Shown here: positions 1-8,301 of the stretch, piece after piece
How the letters are laid out: each line of letters opens with the position of its first letter
Position numbering within the stretch: the stretch's first letter is position 1
NCBI GenBank assembly: GCA_964017145.1
Contig: OZ024846.1
Location: 1,674,001 to 1,738,000, forward strand
Length of the DNA: 64,000 nucleotides
Reading direction: 5' to 3'
DNA from: Agrocybe praecox
Lineage: Eukaryota; Basidiomycota; Agaricomycetes; Agaricales; Agrocybaceae
Notes under the pieces: generated by a model
Seen by the model: only the letters and a program-made list of their open reading frames with translations
Told to the model about the DNA's origin: nothing
The model's database searches: none
Program-made: the position numbers and the translations under genes

Positions 1-36
1 TTTTTTACAGTTACAGTTACTTTTTTTGCAGCTGCA
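1..36 (+). repeat. 3'-flank repeat of an MT unit, ending at a GCAGCTGCA seam
   Basis: The first 36 bases closely match 1798-1835, the T-rich stretch that follows MT copy 1 and ends in GCAGCTGCA. At 1835 this stretch joins a wax-synthase relic; here it joins the 34-codon ORF fragment at 46-113. I infer that another MT unit ends just left of the window. The match is short, so this is suggestive only. Confidence 0.4.
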
Positions 37-45
37 CTCATGCAG

Positions 46-620
46 GGGCTCGAGATAACGCCACAGACGTGGCTAAACATATAGAGGAGGCTGGAGCGGA
101 GGTAACGGTATAAAGAGCGATCGTCTCAGCGACAAAGGCAAATGAAGAGAAAGGTCAACATTCGTCCCCGTCCTTTAACCGAATCTCACTTTATACCCTC
201 AACATTCTCTGCGTCGTCGCTGGCCGGTGTGGATATCTCGGTTGACTGCATTTTGTAAAAGAACGAGTCCCCGCGAGAAGAGCAGGCAGTATAGTTTGTG
301 CAAAGGAGATCTCAGGGTCAGGGCTTGGAAAGAAATGCGCTCCGTGTTCGCGGCGGGTTTGGTGTTGGCTCCGTCATTCATTGTTCATCGTTGGCTTGTC
401 ACTGGCGTCACCGTACGTCTATTGTCATTAGGCCATGGTTTGTGTATACGAGATCTTCTTCGTCAGGGTATCCTTTTGCAAGATCTAGTCTGGTTGAAGC
501 ACAGAAAGCAGCATAGAGTGTGAGAGGCTAAAGGGCAAGGCGGTCAAGGCGGATTAGTCGTGTGCGTGGTAGTAGGACGAGAATAGCAGTAGCATAGTAG
601 AGGAGAATAGGTGGTAAGAG
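46..620 (-). repeat. Left arm of an inverted segmental duplication around MT copy 1
   Basis: Read on the minus strand, this segment repeats pieces of 1848-4435 in the same order. Positions 620-425 match the wax-synthase relic at about 1848-2020, 440-123 match 3675-4040, and 122-40 match 4358-4439. The left arm lacks about 1.6 kb and about 0.3 kb that the right arm has. One deletion junction (around 121-125) shows an ATC microhomology. MT copy 1 lies between the arms. I saw no transposase or target-site duplication, so this looks like a segmental inversion/duplication rather than a transposon. Confidence 0.75.
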
Positions 621-722
621 GGTATATGATAGTGTGTGAGTACTCAGCGGCAGTCGTGTGGCCACGTCAGGAATGGGAATTCTATACAGTTGTTAGAAAT
701 AATAATAAAAAGAAGATAAAAA
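420..722 (-). pseudogene. Wax-synthase 5' relic, antisense upstream of MT copy 1
   Basis: On the minus strand from about 722 the translation runs through RIPIPDVATRLPLS, LLPPILLYYATAILVLLPRT and LDLAKGYPDEE. This aligns with residues about 18-100 of the intact wax synthase at 18762-20054 (RIPDPSTRLPL, LPPIL, VLVLLPRTLPIRLALWP). Stop codons and small indels interrupt it, so it is a dead gene fragment. It ends only about 35 bases from the ATG of MT copy 1, so the MT promoter is largely made of this relic. Confidence 0.75.
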
Positions 723-755
723 GGGAGACACACATTGTGGCAGAACAAAACAAAG

Positions 756-1682
756 ATGCCAACTCCGCTCGACCCTTCTCTTTATTCCAACATAACACAA
801 CAAGACCTCCTCTTTTTCAGACAAGCCACAGGCATCACAGACGATGACGATGCAGTCAAACAACACATCTTGGCCGTTCAAGCAAAAGCGTATGAGGTGT
901 ATTCTTATCCATGCATCCGTCGATTCGCTTTCATAAGGCCAAAGATCGCTTCAATTCCAGGATACAATCACGCTCTTCAATTGCTCAACACTCGTACAGA
1001 TCCAATTCTACTCGACATAGGATGCTGCTGTATGTCTCTTTTCTCTTTCCATTCCACCTACTTATACTTTCTAGTCGGCAATGACATCCGCAAAGCTGTT
1101 CTCGATGGCTGGCCTGTTCACAACATCGTCGCTTCTGATCTGCACGCCGAGTTTTGGCAAATTGGCCATCAGCTCTTCAAATCAACTCCCCAGTCTTTCC
1201 CTGCCACTTTCGTCCAGGGTGATGTATTTGACGACGCCTTTCTCTCTGTTGACGCCCTTCCCTCTTCCCTTCCACTAAACTCCATCATTAATCTCACTCC
1301 TCTCATCCACCACGTATCCGCCATACACACCTCCTGCCTCTTTCATCTCTTCTCCGAAGAACAACAGCTTCTCCTCGCCAAACGTCTCTCTACTCTCCTC
1401 ATCCCAGAACCAGGCTCCATCATATTTGGCCAACAGAGTGCCCGCCCCGTCAAAGGCTACCGTCTTCAGGCTCCTCATGGTTCAGATCCCTCCTCTTACA
1501 TGTTCTGCCATTCCCCAGAGAGCTGGAAAAAACTCTGGATCGAACATGTTTTTGGGCCTCACCAGCCCATTCGCGTCAACGTACATGCTGAACTCATCCA
1601 AGTCGAGCGAAAGGACTTGAAATACCCAGCTGTATCGGACGATCGATTCTGGGTCATGAATTGGTCCGTACAGATATTGTGA
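756..1682 (+). CDS. SAM-dependent methyltransferase, AusD-like, type A copy 1
   Basis: Two exons (756-1029 and 1075-1682) give 293 aa. The protein resembles the fungal AusD-like class I methyltransferases, some of which methylate natural-product carboxyl or hydroxyl groups; the substrate here is unknown. The SAM motif LDIGCCFGND spans residues about 86-95 and is formed by splicing: the 45-nt phase-1 intron sits between CC and GND. Other family blocks are RRFAFIRPKIA, VASDL, FVQGDVFDDAF, VSAIHTS, FHLF, GSIIFGQ, MFCHSPESW and the C-terminal WSVQIL. The ATG chosen matches the start of the sister copies (MPTPLDPSLYSN); no in-frame ATG lies closer upstream. The proximal upstream region is an antisense wax-synthase relic. 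The gene appears intact and is very close to copies 2 and 5, which suggests recent duplication or gene conversion. Confidence 0.85.
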   Translation: MPTPLDPSLYSNITQQDLLFFRQATGITDDDDAVKQHILAVQAKAYEVYSYPCIRRFAFIRPKIASIPGYNHALQLLNTRTDPILLDIGCCCMSLFSFHSTYLYFLVGNDIRKAVLDGWPVHNIVASDLHAEFWQIGHQLFKSTPQSFPATFVQGDVFDDAFLSVDALPSSLPLNSIINLTPLIHHVSAIHTSCLFHLFSEEQQLLLAKRLSTLLIPEPGSIIFGQQSARPVKGYRLQAPHGSDPSSYMFCHSPESWKKLWIEHVFGPHQPIRVNVHAELIQVERKDLKYPAVSDDRFWVMNWSVQIL

Positions 1683-1835
1683 TGTACCTATACATGGCGT
1701 GGAATATATATGTCGCAGATATAACGTGTAAAAAGTTTTTGCAGGTTTTTGCAAGTTTTTTAACAAGTTGCAAGTCAGTTTCCGCAAGTTGGGTCTTTAT
1801 TTTACAGTTCCAGTTTCTTTTTTTTTGCAGCTGCA

Positions 1836-2432
1836 TCCTCTTACCACCTATTCTCCTCTACTATGCTACTGCCATTCTCGTCCTACTGCCACGCACACGA
1901 CTAATCCGCCTCGCTCTCTGACCTCTCACAATCCATGCTGCTTTCCGTGCTTCAACTAGACTAGATCTTGCAAAAGGATACCCTGATGAAGAATATCTCG
2001 TATACACAAACCAAGGCCTCATCGTATGTTTTTGTCCTTCTTCCATGACCTTTGTTGATGATCCGCACTTGGCCATGTCAGTCCTCGTGATGCTCACCTC
2101 AATATGGACCTTTGAATCAACGCCCTAAATTCGCACTCACCCTACCGGCAATGTCTTTCTCGACGCGCTCGACCTCTGCTTCAACCTACGCGATATAGGC
2201 TGGTCATGGTCCACCGGTCTCCGCATCGCACACGACAGCCGGAACACTTCATCGCTCCCTTTCCTCTTCTCCACCTTGCTTGCATTCCTCTTCCACTTGT
2301 TCACATTCGACGCCCTCCTCGTCCTCGTCCAATCCTTCTCTGGCTTGTCCTTACCAACCCGTGCGTCCATATTTGACCCTTCCATCCCTAGTCTGGGATC
2401 CAGTGAAGAGGTATATCCAACAAAGTTGAACG
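1836..2432 (+). pseudogene. Wax-synthase relic (N-terminal half)
   Basis: Plus-strand translation in shifting frames matches residues about 40-235 of the intact wax synthase at 18762. Matching pieces are LPPILLYYATAILVLLPRT, DLAKGYPDEEYLVYTNQGL, MLTSIWTFES, NLRDIGWSWSTGLRI and LVLVQSFSGL, followed by SIFDPSIPSL. Stop codons (for example near 1919) and frameshifts make it non-functional. It begins exactly at the GCAGCTGCA seam and stops before the catalytic His region. It is the right-arm partner of the antisense relic at 420-620. Confidence 0.8.
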
Positions 2433-3674
2433 GGCAGCACCCACCTCATGATTCTGTAACCACCACCGAGCGTAGCCAAAATGACACGCGTCGTGATCTC
2501 GTTCATAATATTCATACTTCAAGGCAAGATATTCAGTTATTTCAGAATGAGGCGGGCTAAATGAATTGCGTGACAATTAGGGATGCTACTCCAGTGGCAT
2601 TTGCTCTTAACGAAGGGGGTAGTTGGGCTGATTAAGGGATGAACGAGATGCGCAGAGCATTCAACATTACGGCGGGATGAGTTTAACAACACAGCGTGAG
2701 GATGAAGGTTCACAAAGATCGTTCAGACGGGAGCAAAATCAGTCAACAAACCGTTGGAGCAGAGCGTTGACGGAGATGAGTCGGGAAGAGAAGCAGGCAA
2801 AAAAGAATAATCTTCTATGCTCCACGCACTGCTCAGCCCTTTTTCAAAAGCCAAATGTTTGTCAAGCCCACCCTCTGTACGTCATTCTTTCCTTCATAAA
2901 TGTTACTCACCGACCCTTACCTTGATTTACAGAAAACAGTACGTACATGTCAAGATCTATCACTTTTAACGTATCGTTTCGTTCGTTTCGTTTTGTTCAT
3001 CACATGCCCACTCGTGCGAGTCGCTAACTACATCGTTTCTCACTTCTCAACTCCCTCAAGGTTAAGCTACGAAGCACTGGTCAAATCCCCCAACACCTCG
3101 GCATCCACATTTGCTGCAGACGGCCGCAGAATGTTCGTTTTGCGCACGTCCGTTCTGCGCAGAGGTGCTGCCAGCGTGCTTCTATACTCTCGTCGGCGAA
3201 GCATGGCTGGTGGAAGGCAGGGGTATGAGAGAACGATGTTGCTGGGAGTGTATGCTAATAGAATGAACGTTGTTCTGCCTCGGAGTTCGACTGAGTTTCG
3301 GGAGTACCAAAGAATGCCGGCTCACTTGGGACTGCCTCGGGCGTCAAACCCTCACGACTAACAGACTGCGGAGTCGCAGGAGTCCAACCGTCTTACGCGT
3401 CACCGCTGCAGCTGCCCGATTTTCCCCGACTCATACGACGGGAAAAAGTGGAAGGATGTTGAATATCGAGCTTTCCGGTGTTGGTCAGCATCTTTCAGTG
3501 AGTTCATTCAACCGTTATATTTCCTTGTGATCTTCTGATTGTCTCGCTACAGTGGCAACCCCCCCAACTCAGGCTCTCCTACTCGAACAGTACAACACTC
3601 TTCCGATCCACATCATCGTTCTCAAGACCTTCCTCTCGGTAATCTCATCTGAGGATATGGCACCAAGTACCCTC
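2433..3674. other. About 1.2 kb without a recognisable gene
   Basis: This stretch is present only in the right arm of the inverted duplication. Open frames exist (for example 2900-3361 plus), but none shows a family motif or convincing codon or splice structure. A short run near 3555-3680 (reading TPPTQALLLEQYNTLP, then a stop near 3680) could be the end of another decayed gene. I assign no function. Confidence 0.4.
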
Positions 3675-4439
3675 GGCGCGTAATGACAATAGATGTACGG
3701 TGACGCCAGTGACGGGCTAACGATGAACGAAGATGAACAATAAATGACGGGGCCAACACCAAAGCCGCCGCGAACACGGAGTGCATTTCTTTCTAAGCTC
3801 TAACCCAGAAATCTCCTTTGCACAAACTATAGTGCCTGCCCTTCTCGCGGGACTCGTTCTTTTCCAAAATGCAGTCAACCGAGATATCCACACCGGCCAG
3901 CGACGACGCGGATAATGTTGAGGGTATAAAGTGAGATTCAGTTGAAGGGCGGGGACAGCAAGGAACAACGGTGACAAACAATGGGAAGAATGTCGTCCTT
4001 CCTCTCCATTTGTCTTTGTTGCTGAGACGATCAACGGTGACGGATACGAACAGAGAGGACTTGAAATGACGACAAACGACGGGGCCAACGACGACCGACG
4101 GGGAACTACTCAGACGGTGCTAATGACAAACGATGGGAACGATGGGAAAATGTTGCCGGTATGAAGTGGGACTTGACGAGCAATGGGAGCATTGAGCAGC
4201 TGAGGACTCGAGGACTACTGAGGCTATAGTCAAGGTAAGCCATACTTCATTCTATCTGTGCTACATACATTAAAATATGCGCTGTTAGTCAACAACATCA
4301 GCTACAGCGTGAGGTACGTTATTTCAATAACAGCCTCATGAAAGATACCAGCCTATGCATCGCTCTTTATATCGTTACCTCCGCTCCAGCCTCCTCGATA
4401 TGTTTAGCCACGTCCGTGGCGTTATCTCGAGCCCCTGCG
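3675..4439 (+). repeat. Right arm of the inverted duplication, with GACGGG/CAACGATGGG-rich sequence
   Basis: The reverse complement of 40-440 recurs here in three blocks: 3675-3950, about 3985-4035 and 4358-4439. Between 4035 and 4357 lies sequence absent from the left arm. It contains loosely repeated units such as GACAAACGACGGGG and CAACGATGGGAA, which resembles a decayed minisatellite. No coding frame is supported in this block except the small ORF at 4367-4527. Confidence 0.65.
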
Positions 4440-4527
4440 TGAGTTGAACACGGCGAGTATTATCTTGTATGAAGCGTAGCTTATACTTACCAAGTCCATT
4501 TTCCGTCGGCGTCACTGCAGAGCCCAT
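4367..4527 (-). CDS. Two-exon small ORF (34 codons), repeated at 46-113
   Basis: Exon 1 (4527-4491) begins with ATG and reads MGSAVTPTENGL. A GTAAGT donor and CAG acceptor remove 4490-4435, and exon 2 (4434-4367) reads ARDNATDVAKHIEEAG then AEVTI and a stop. The second exon, with its acceptor, is also present on the plus strand at 46-113. The differences between the two copies are third-codon changes plus one Ile/Val change. This could be a small gene, or the first exons of a lost gene, since GTAACG inside the last codons could also act as a donor. Family not recognised. Confidence 0.3.
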
Positions 4528-5001
4528 GCAACTCGCTTCCTAATCCATTCCGCCGTGGTGTATTCGCAAATATGTTTGAGACAATGCGAGGTCTATCGTC
4601 TATCTTGTGAGGTGAGTTTTGTTTGAGAGGGCAACTTGGAGCAAGAAACAAAGATTCACTTAGCTTTGATGGGTTTACTGAGTTGGCTTGGAGTCGGGCA
4701 CAGTGTTCGATTGGGATGGAAAAGGTTTGGCGGTTGATTCGAGACGGGAACGATGCAGGGTAATGAACAATGGCGGTGATGGCGAAGAATGCCAGATAGC
4801 AGGTGAACAACAACGGGGATGGTGAGGGAGGAATGACGAGAATGACGGGGACAGTGGAGGACGGGATGGCGACGGAGACGGTGATGTTGTCTCTCTGAGT
4901 CGTCTTGCTCCCGCCTTCGTTTTTTCCTTCCTTATATACAACTTCATGTAGTAGCTAGATGCCATGGCATATTTGACTTCAAAAATAATAATATCAACTT
5001 T
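4528..5001. other. Intergenic between right arm and MT copy 2
   Basis: A minus-strand ATG-started frame at 4965-4675 encodes 96 residues rich in Ser and Pro, without family features. A second minus frame (4813-4487) has a hydrophobic start but no ATG. I do not consider either a supported gene. Confidence 0.3.
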
Positions 5002-5023
5002 AAGAGCCCTCGTTTGGGCTCTT
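5002..5023. other. Perfect 8-bp stem hairpin at a duplication breakpoint
   Basis: AAGAGCCC at 5002-5009 and GGGCTCTT at 5016-5023 are perfect inverted repeats around a TCGTTT loop. The hairpin lies immediately next to the point (about 5027) where similarity with the other type-A MT promoters begins. It may have contributed to breakage; that is inference. Confidence 0.5.
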
Positions 5024-5026
5024 TCC

Positions 5027-5115
5027 TGATGTATATGATAGTGTGTGAGTTGTCAGTGGCAGTCGTGTGGCCACGTCAGGAATGGGAATCTTATACAGTT
5101 GTTAAAATAAAATAA
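5027..5115 (-). pseudogene. Short wax-synthase 5' relic, antisense upstream of MT copy 2
   Basis: The sequence matches 630-722 upstream of MT copy 1 base for base over most of its length. Read on the minus strand it keeps the IPIPDVATRLPL-type start of the wax synthase. It is the shortest of the three antisense relics and ends at the hairpin at 5002-5023. Confidence 0.65.
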
Positions 5116-5167
5116 AAAAGAAAGAGGATAAAAAGGGAGACATACGTTGTGGCAGAACAAAACAAAG

Positions 5168-6094
5168 ATGCCAACTCCGCTTGATCCTTTGCTTTATTCC
5201 AATATAACACAACAAGACCTCTCTTTTTTCAGACAGGCAACAGGCAACACCGACGATGACGATACAGTCAAGCAACACATCCTGGCCGTTCAAGCAAAAG
5301 CGTATGACGTGCATTCTTATTCATGCATCCGTCGATTCGCTTTCATAAGGCCAAAGATCGCTTCAATTCCTGGTTATAACCGCGCTCTTGACTTGCTCAA
5401 CACTCGCACAGATCCAATTTTGCTCGACATAGGATGCTGCTGTATGTTTCTTCTCTCTTTCTATTCCATCTACTCATACTTTCCAGTCGGCAATGACATC
5501 CGCAAAGCTGCTCTCGATGGCTGGCCTGCTCACAACATCGTTGCTTCTGATCTGCGCGCCGGGTATTGGGAAATTGGCCATCAGCTCTTCGGGTCAACTC
5601 CCCAATCTTTCCCCGTCACATTCGTCCAGGGTGATGTCTTTGACGATGTCTTTCTCTCTGTCGATGCACCTCCCTCCTCGCTTCCACTAAACTCCATCAC
5701 CAATCTCACTCCTCTCATCCATCGCGTATCCGCCATACACACCTCCTCCCTCTTTCATCTCTTCTCCGAAGAACAACAGCTCCTCCTCGCTAAACGTCTT
5801 TCCACCCTCCTCATCCCAGAACCAGGCTCCATCATATTTGGCCAACACGGTTCCCGCCCCGTCAAAGGCCACCGTCTTCGGGTTACTCACAGTTCAGATC
5901 CCTCCTCTTCCATGTTTTGCCACTCCCCAGAGACCTGGAAAGAGCTTTGGATAGAACACGTCTTTGGCCCTGACCAGCCCATTCACGTCAACGTACATGC
6001 AGAACTCGTCGAGGTCGAGAGAAAGGATTTGAAAGGTGCAGGTGAAGTGGACGATCGATTCTGGGTCATGAATTGGTCCGTACAGATATTGTAA
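5168..6094 (+). CDS. SAM-dependent methyltransferase, AusD-like, type A copy 2
   Basis: Exons 5168-5441 and 5487-6094 give 293 aa, the same length and architecture as MT copy 1. The 45-nt intron again splits LDIGCC|FGND and contains no in-frame stop. The motifs RRFAFIRPKIA, VASDLRAGYWEIGHQLF, FVQGDVFDD, FHLF, GSIIFGQHGSRPVKG and WSVQIL are all present. Some substitutions separate it from copies 1 and 5, for example GNTDDDDTVKQ near the start. The stop codon is only 46 bases before the ATG of MT copy 3, so transcripts of the two may overlap. Substrate unknown. Confidence 0.85.
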   Translation: MPTPLDPLLYSNITQQDLSFFRQATGNTDDDDTVKQHILAVQAKAYDVHSYSCIRRFAFIRPKIASIPGYNRALDLLNTRTDPILLDIGCCCMFLLSFYSIYSYFPVGNDIRKAALDGWPAHNIVASDLRAGYWEIGHQLFGSTPQSFPVTFVQGDVFDDVFLSVDAPPSSLPLNSITNLTPLIHRVSAIHTSSLFHLFSEEQQLLLAKRLSTLLIPEPGSIIFGQHGSRPVKGHRLRVTHSSDPSSSMFCHSPETWKELWIEHVFGPDQPIHVNVHAELVEVERKDLKGAGEVDDRFWVMNWSVQIL

Positions 6095-6140
6095 TGTACC
6101 GTAGAATAGACCATATTTTTAGTCTCTCCTCACTACAACC

Positions 6141-7123
6141 ATGTCGTTCAGTCTAAAACCTTCCCTCTACTCTAGGATCACCCCAGATGACCTTGCTTTT
6201 TACAGACAAGCCACAGGCCGACTTGAAGACGACGACGATGCGATAAAGCAGCACATTCTCACCATCCAAGCAAAAGCATACAGCGTCCACAGCTACAACT
6301 GCATTCGCCGATTTGCATTCATCCGCCCCAAGATTGCATATCTCCCTGGATACAAGCGTGCCCTCGAGCTGCTCAAAATACGTACAGATCCCATCTTGTT
6401 GGACATTGGGTGCTGCTGTAAGTCCCACCACCATCACCTCCTAATGACATCACTCATACGACTATAAAGTCGGCAACGATATCAGGAAAGCAGTGATCGA
6501 CGGCTGGCCGACAAAGAACATCGTCGCTTCTGATTTGCGCAGAGAGTTTTGGAAATTGGAATATCGGGCACGAGCTATTCGGGTCCACCCCAGAGTCGTT
6601 CCCCGTGCGATTCATCCAAGGAGACGTATTCGACAACGACGCATTCTTGTCCATCTCTTCCAACACCCCCACCACCCTAACAACAACAACACCAGACATC
6701 CACACCCTAACCACTCTCACTCCCCTCATCCACCACGTATCCGCGATCCACACCTCCTCGCTCTTCCACCTCTTCCAGGAAGACCAACAGCTCCTCCTCG
6801 CACGGCGCCTCGCCGCCCTGCTCATTCCCTCCCCTGGATCGATCATTTTCGGACAACACGGCGCACGGCAGACAAAAGGCCTGCGCGTCGAGGGGCTCCC
6901 CGATGCCAGGCCGGGTACTGTTATGTTCTGCCATTCCCCGGAGAGCTGGGCAAGGATGTGGGAGGATGAGGTGTTTGGGTTTGGGAGTGAGAAAGGGAAA
7001 GACAAGGTCAAGGTCAAAGTCGATGCGCGCCTCGTCCAGGTTGAGAGGCCCGAGTTCCAGTTCGAGGTCGTCGATCCGCAGGCCAAGCTTTGGGTTATGG
7101 ATTGGTCTGTGGAGATATTGTGA
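6141..7123 (+). pseudogene. AusD-like methyltransferase, type B, frameshifted
   Basis: Exon 1 (6141-6417) and the intron (6418-6469, 52 nt, containing a stop) follow the family pattern and give LDIGCC|FGNDIRKA. In exon 2 the frame is lost after REFW near 6550. The sequence TTGGAAATTGGAAT there looks like a 7-nt near-tandem duplication, which shifts the frame by +1. Downstream, the correct family sequence (GHELFGSTPESF, FIQGDVFDNDAF, VSAIHTSSLFHLF, IIFGQHGARQTKG, WSVEIL) continues in the other frame to the stop at 7121-7123. No splice pair repairs it by eye. Either a recent pseudogene or an assembly error; reads would decide. Confidence 0.75.
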
Positions 7124-7690
7124 CTTTGCTCGCGGGTTCGCATTGTACACCGCTGCCTTTACCGCCGTGTCCATTCTTCTCTGGACGACACCCTACTTTT
7201 TTCTCATGACTTTCTTTTTTAAGTTGTCGTTCCTTACAAAGAGTCATCTCCAAAAAAGACACAACTTCACAAGCTCGTGGGTTATCATCACCATCACCAT
7301 CATGACCTATGGGATGCCATATGGATACGTATACGCACAGGGAAGAACGGAAATAGTTGAAGAAGAAAAATAGAAAGATCATAGAAACAGAAAGGGAACC
7401 TTCTATCAACCGACTTGGGACATGGGAGAATTAGGAGTCCAAGCTGGCCGAAGCGAATTCCCCCAATTTGATTTCACAACTTGGCCAAAGATCGCTGTTT
7501 TCCTCCTGAGCTGGGTACATATCACCAGGCTCTTGTTATTCGACTGGCTCGTCTACGATTTGGCCCTGACCTCATCCGCATCCTCACTCAACTCCTTTTG
7601 GGCCTTTTTGGTTAAATCCTTACCGCCTGACTGGTTCAGCTTCCTTTCCATGTCTAATACTCTTTCCATATTCCATCTCCATTTATCATA
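7124..7690 (+). pseudogene. Wax-synthase C-terminal relic between MT copies 3 and 4
   Basis: Just after the MT stop, the reading GFALYTAAFTAVSILLW resembles residues about 249-266 of the intact wax synthase (SIALYYTAATMVSLIFL). Near 7500-7650 the readings FLLSWVHITRLLLFDW and KSLPPDWF resemble the C-terminal membrane segment and the LPDDWRP-type end of that protein. The middle, including the catalytic His region, is not visible. The same stretch recurs at 9373-10060. Similarity is patchy, so the call is moderate. Confidence 0.5.
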
Positions 7691-7697
7691 ACCCACA

Positions 7698-8138
7698 ATG
7701 TCATCCCACCTAGCCGCAGCGACCACGATCGATCTCGACCCGTCCTTCTACGCTGCGAACATCAGCGCGGACGAGATTGATTTTTTCAGACGGGTCGTTG
7801 CTCAGAGTGCGGCTCGAAGTAGTAGTAGCAGCAAGAGCACTAGTACCACCACTGGACGATCCCGAATCTCCGTTGGCCGTTGACGACGACGAAACAATCA
7901 AGAAACACATCTTTAACGTCCAAGGCAAAGCCTTCGCGGTGCAAAAATACGACTACATTCGCCGCATTGCGTTTATACGGCCCAAGATTGCCACTTTGTC
8001 TGGGTACAAACGGGCGCTTGAGCTTCTTGCTAGTACGCGTACTACAGAACCGCCCGGTTCTTCTGGACGTAGGGTGCTGCTGTACGTCATCCATGTTCTG
8101 GTTTTTATTTGGCATTGACGTATAGATACTACTACTAC
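7698..8138 (+). pseudogene. AusD-like methyltransferase, type C, 5' half only, frameshifted
   Basis: This is a decayed copy of MT copy 6 (10184-11281). It begins with MSSHLAAATTIDLDPSFYAA. Compared with copy 6 it has lost two bases near 7850 (CACTGGACGAT against CACTGTGGACGAT) and has a second frame error near 8055. It ends at the 3' end of the conserved intron, in the run CTACTACTACTATAATC, where the sequence switches to the promoter of MT copy 5. The catalytic exon 2 is absent, so it cannot make a methyltransferase. Confidence 0.8.
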
Positions 8139-8256
8139 TATAATCGAGGAGAATAGGCGGTAAAAGGATATATGATATTGTGTGAGTACTCAGTGGTAGT
8201 CGTGTGGACATGTCAGGAATGGGAATCCTATGCAGTTGTTAGAAATAAAAAAAGAA
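8139..8256 (-). pseudogene. Wax-synthase 5' relic, antisense upstream of MT copy 5
   Basis: The reverse complement reads MSTRLPLSTHTISYILLPPI, aligning with residues 25-45 of the intact wax synthase (STRLPLTKDTFTWIILPPIL). An ATG at 8211-8209 opens a 123-codon frame that runs on into antisense MT-copy-4 sequence down to 7840, so the predicted product would be a chimera. It forms the proximal upstream region of MT copy 5. Confidence 0.65.
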
Positions 8257-8301
8257 AGAAGACAAAAAGGAGAAACACAATTGTGGCAGAACAAAACAAA
8301 G

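Noticed and set aside
2900..3361. A 153-codon plus frame with a hydrophobic start.
   Set aside because: No domain, no splice support, in a region of decayed sequence.
46..4439. Idea that the inverted arms are terminal inverted repeats of a transposon carrying MT copy 1.
   Set aside because: The arms contain wax-synthase coding relics, differ in length by 2 kb through internal deletions, and there is no transposase or target-site duplication.
4487..4813. Minus frame with a signal-peptide-like start (LLFTCYLAFFAITAIV).
   Set aside because: The frame begins with TTG and has no ATG; the splice alternatives give early stops.
6493..6969. A 158-codon plus frame across MT copy 3 exon 2, Arg/His/Pro rich.
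   Set aside because: It is the frameshifted reading of MT copy 3; family motifs lie in the other frame.
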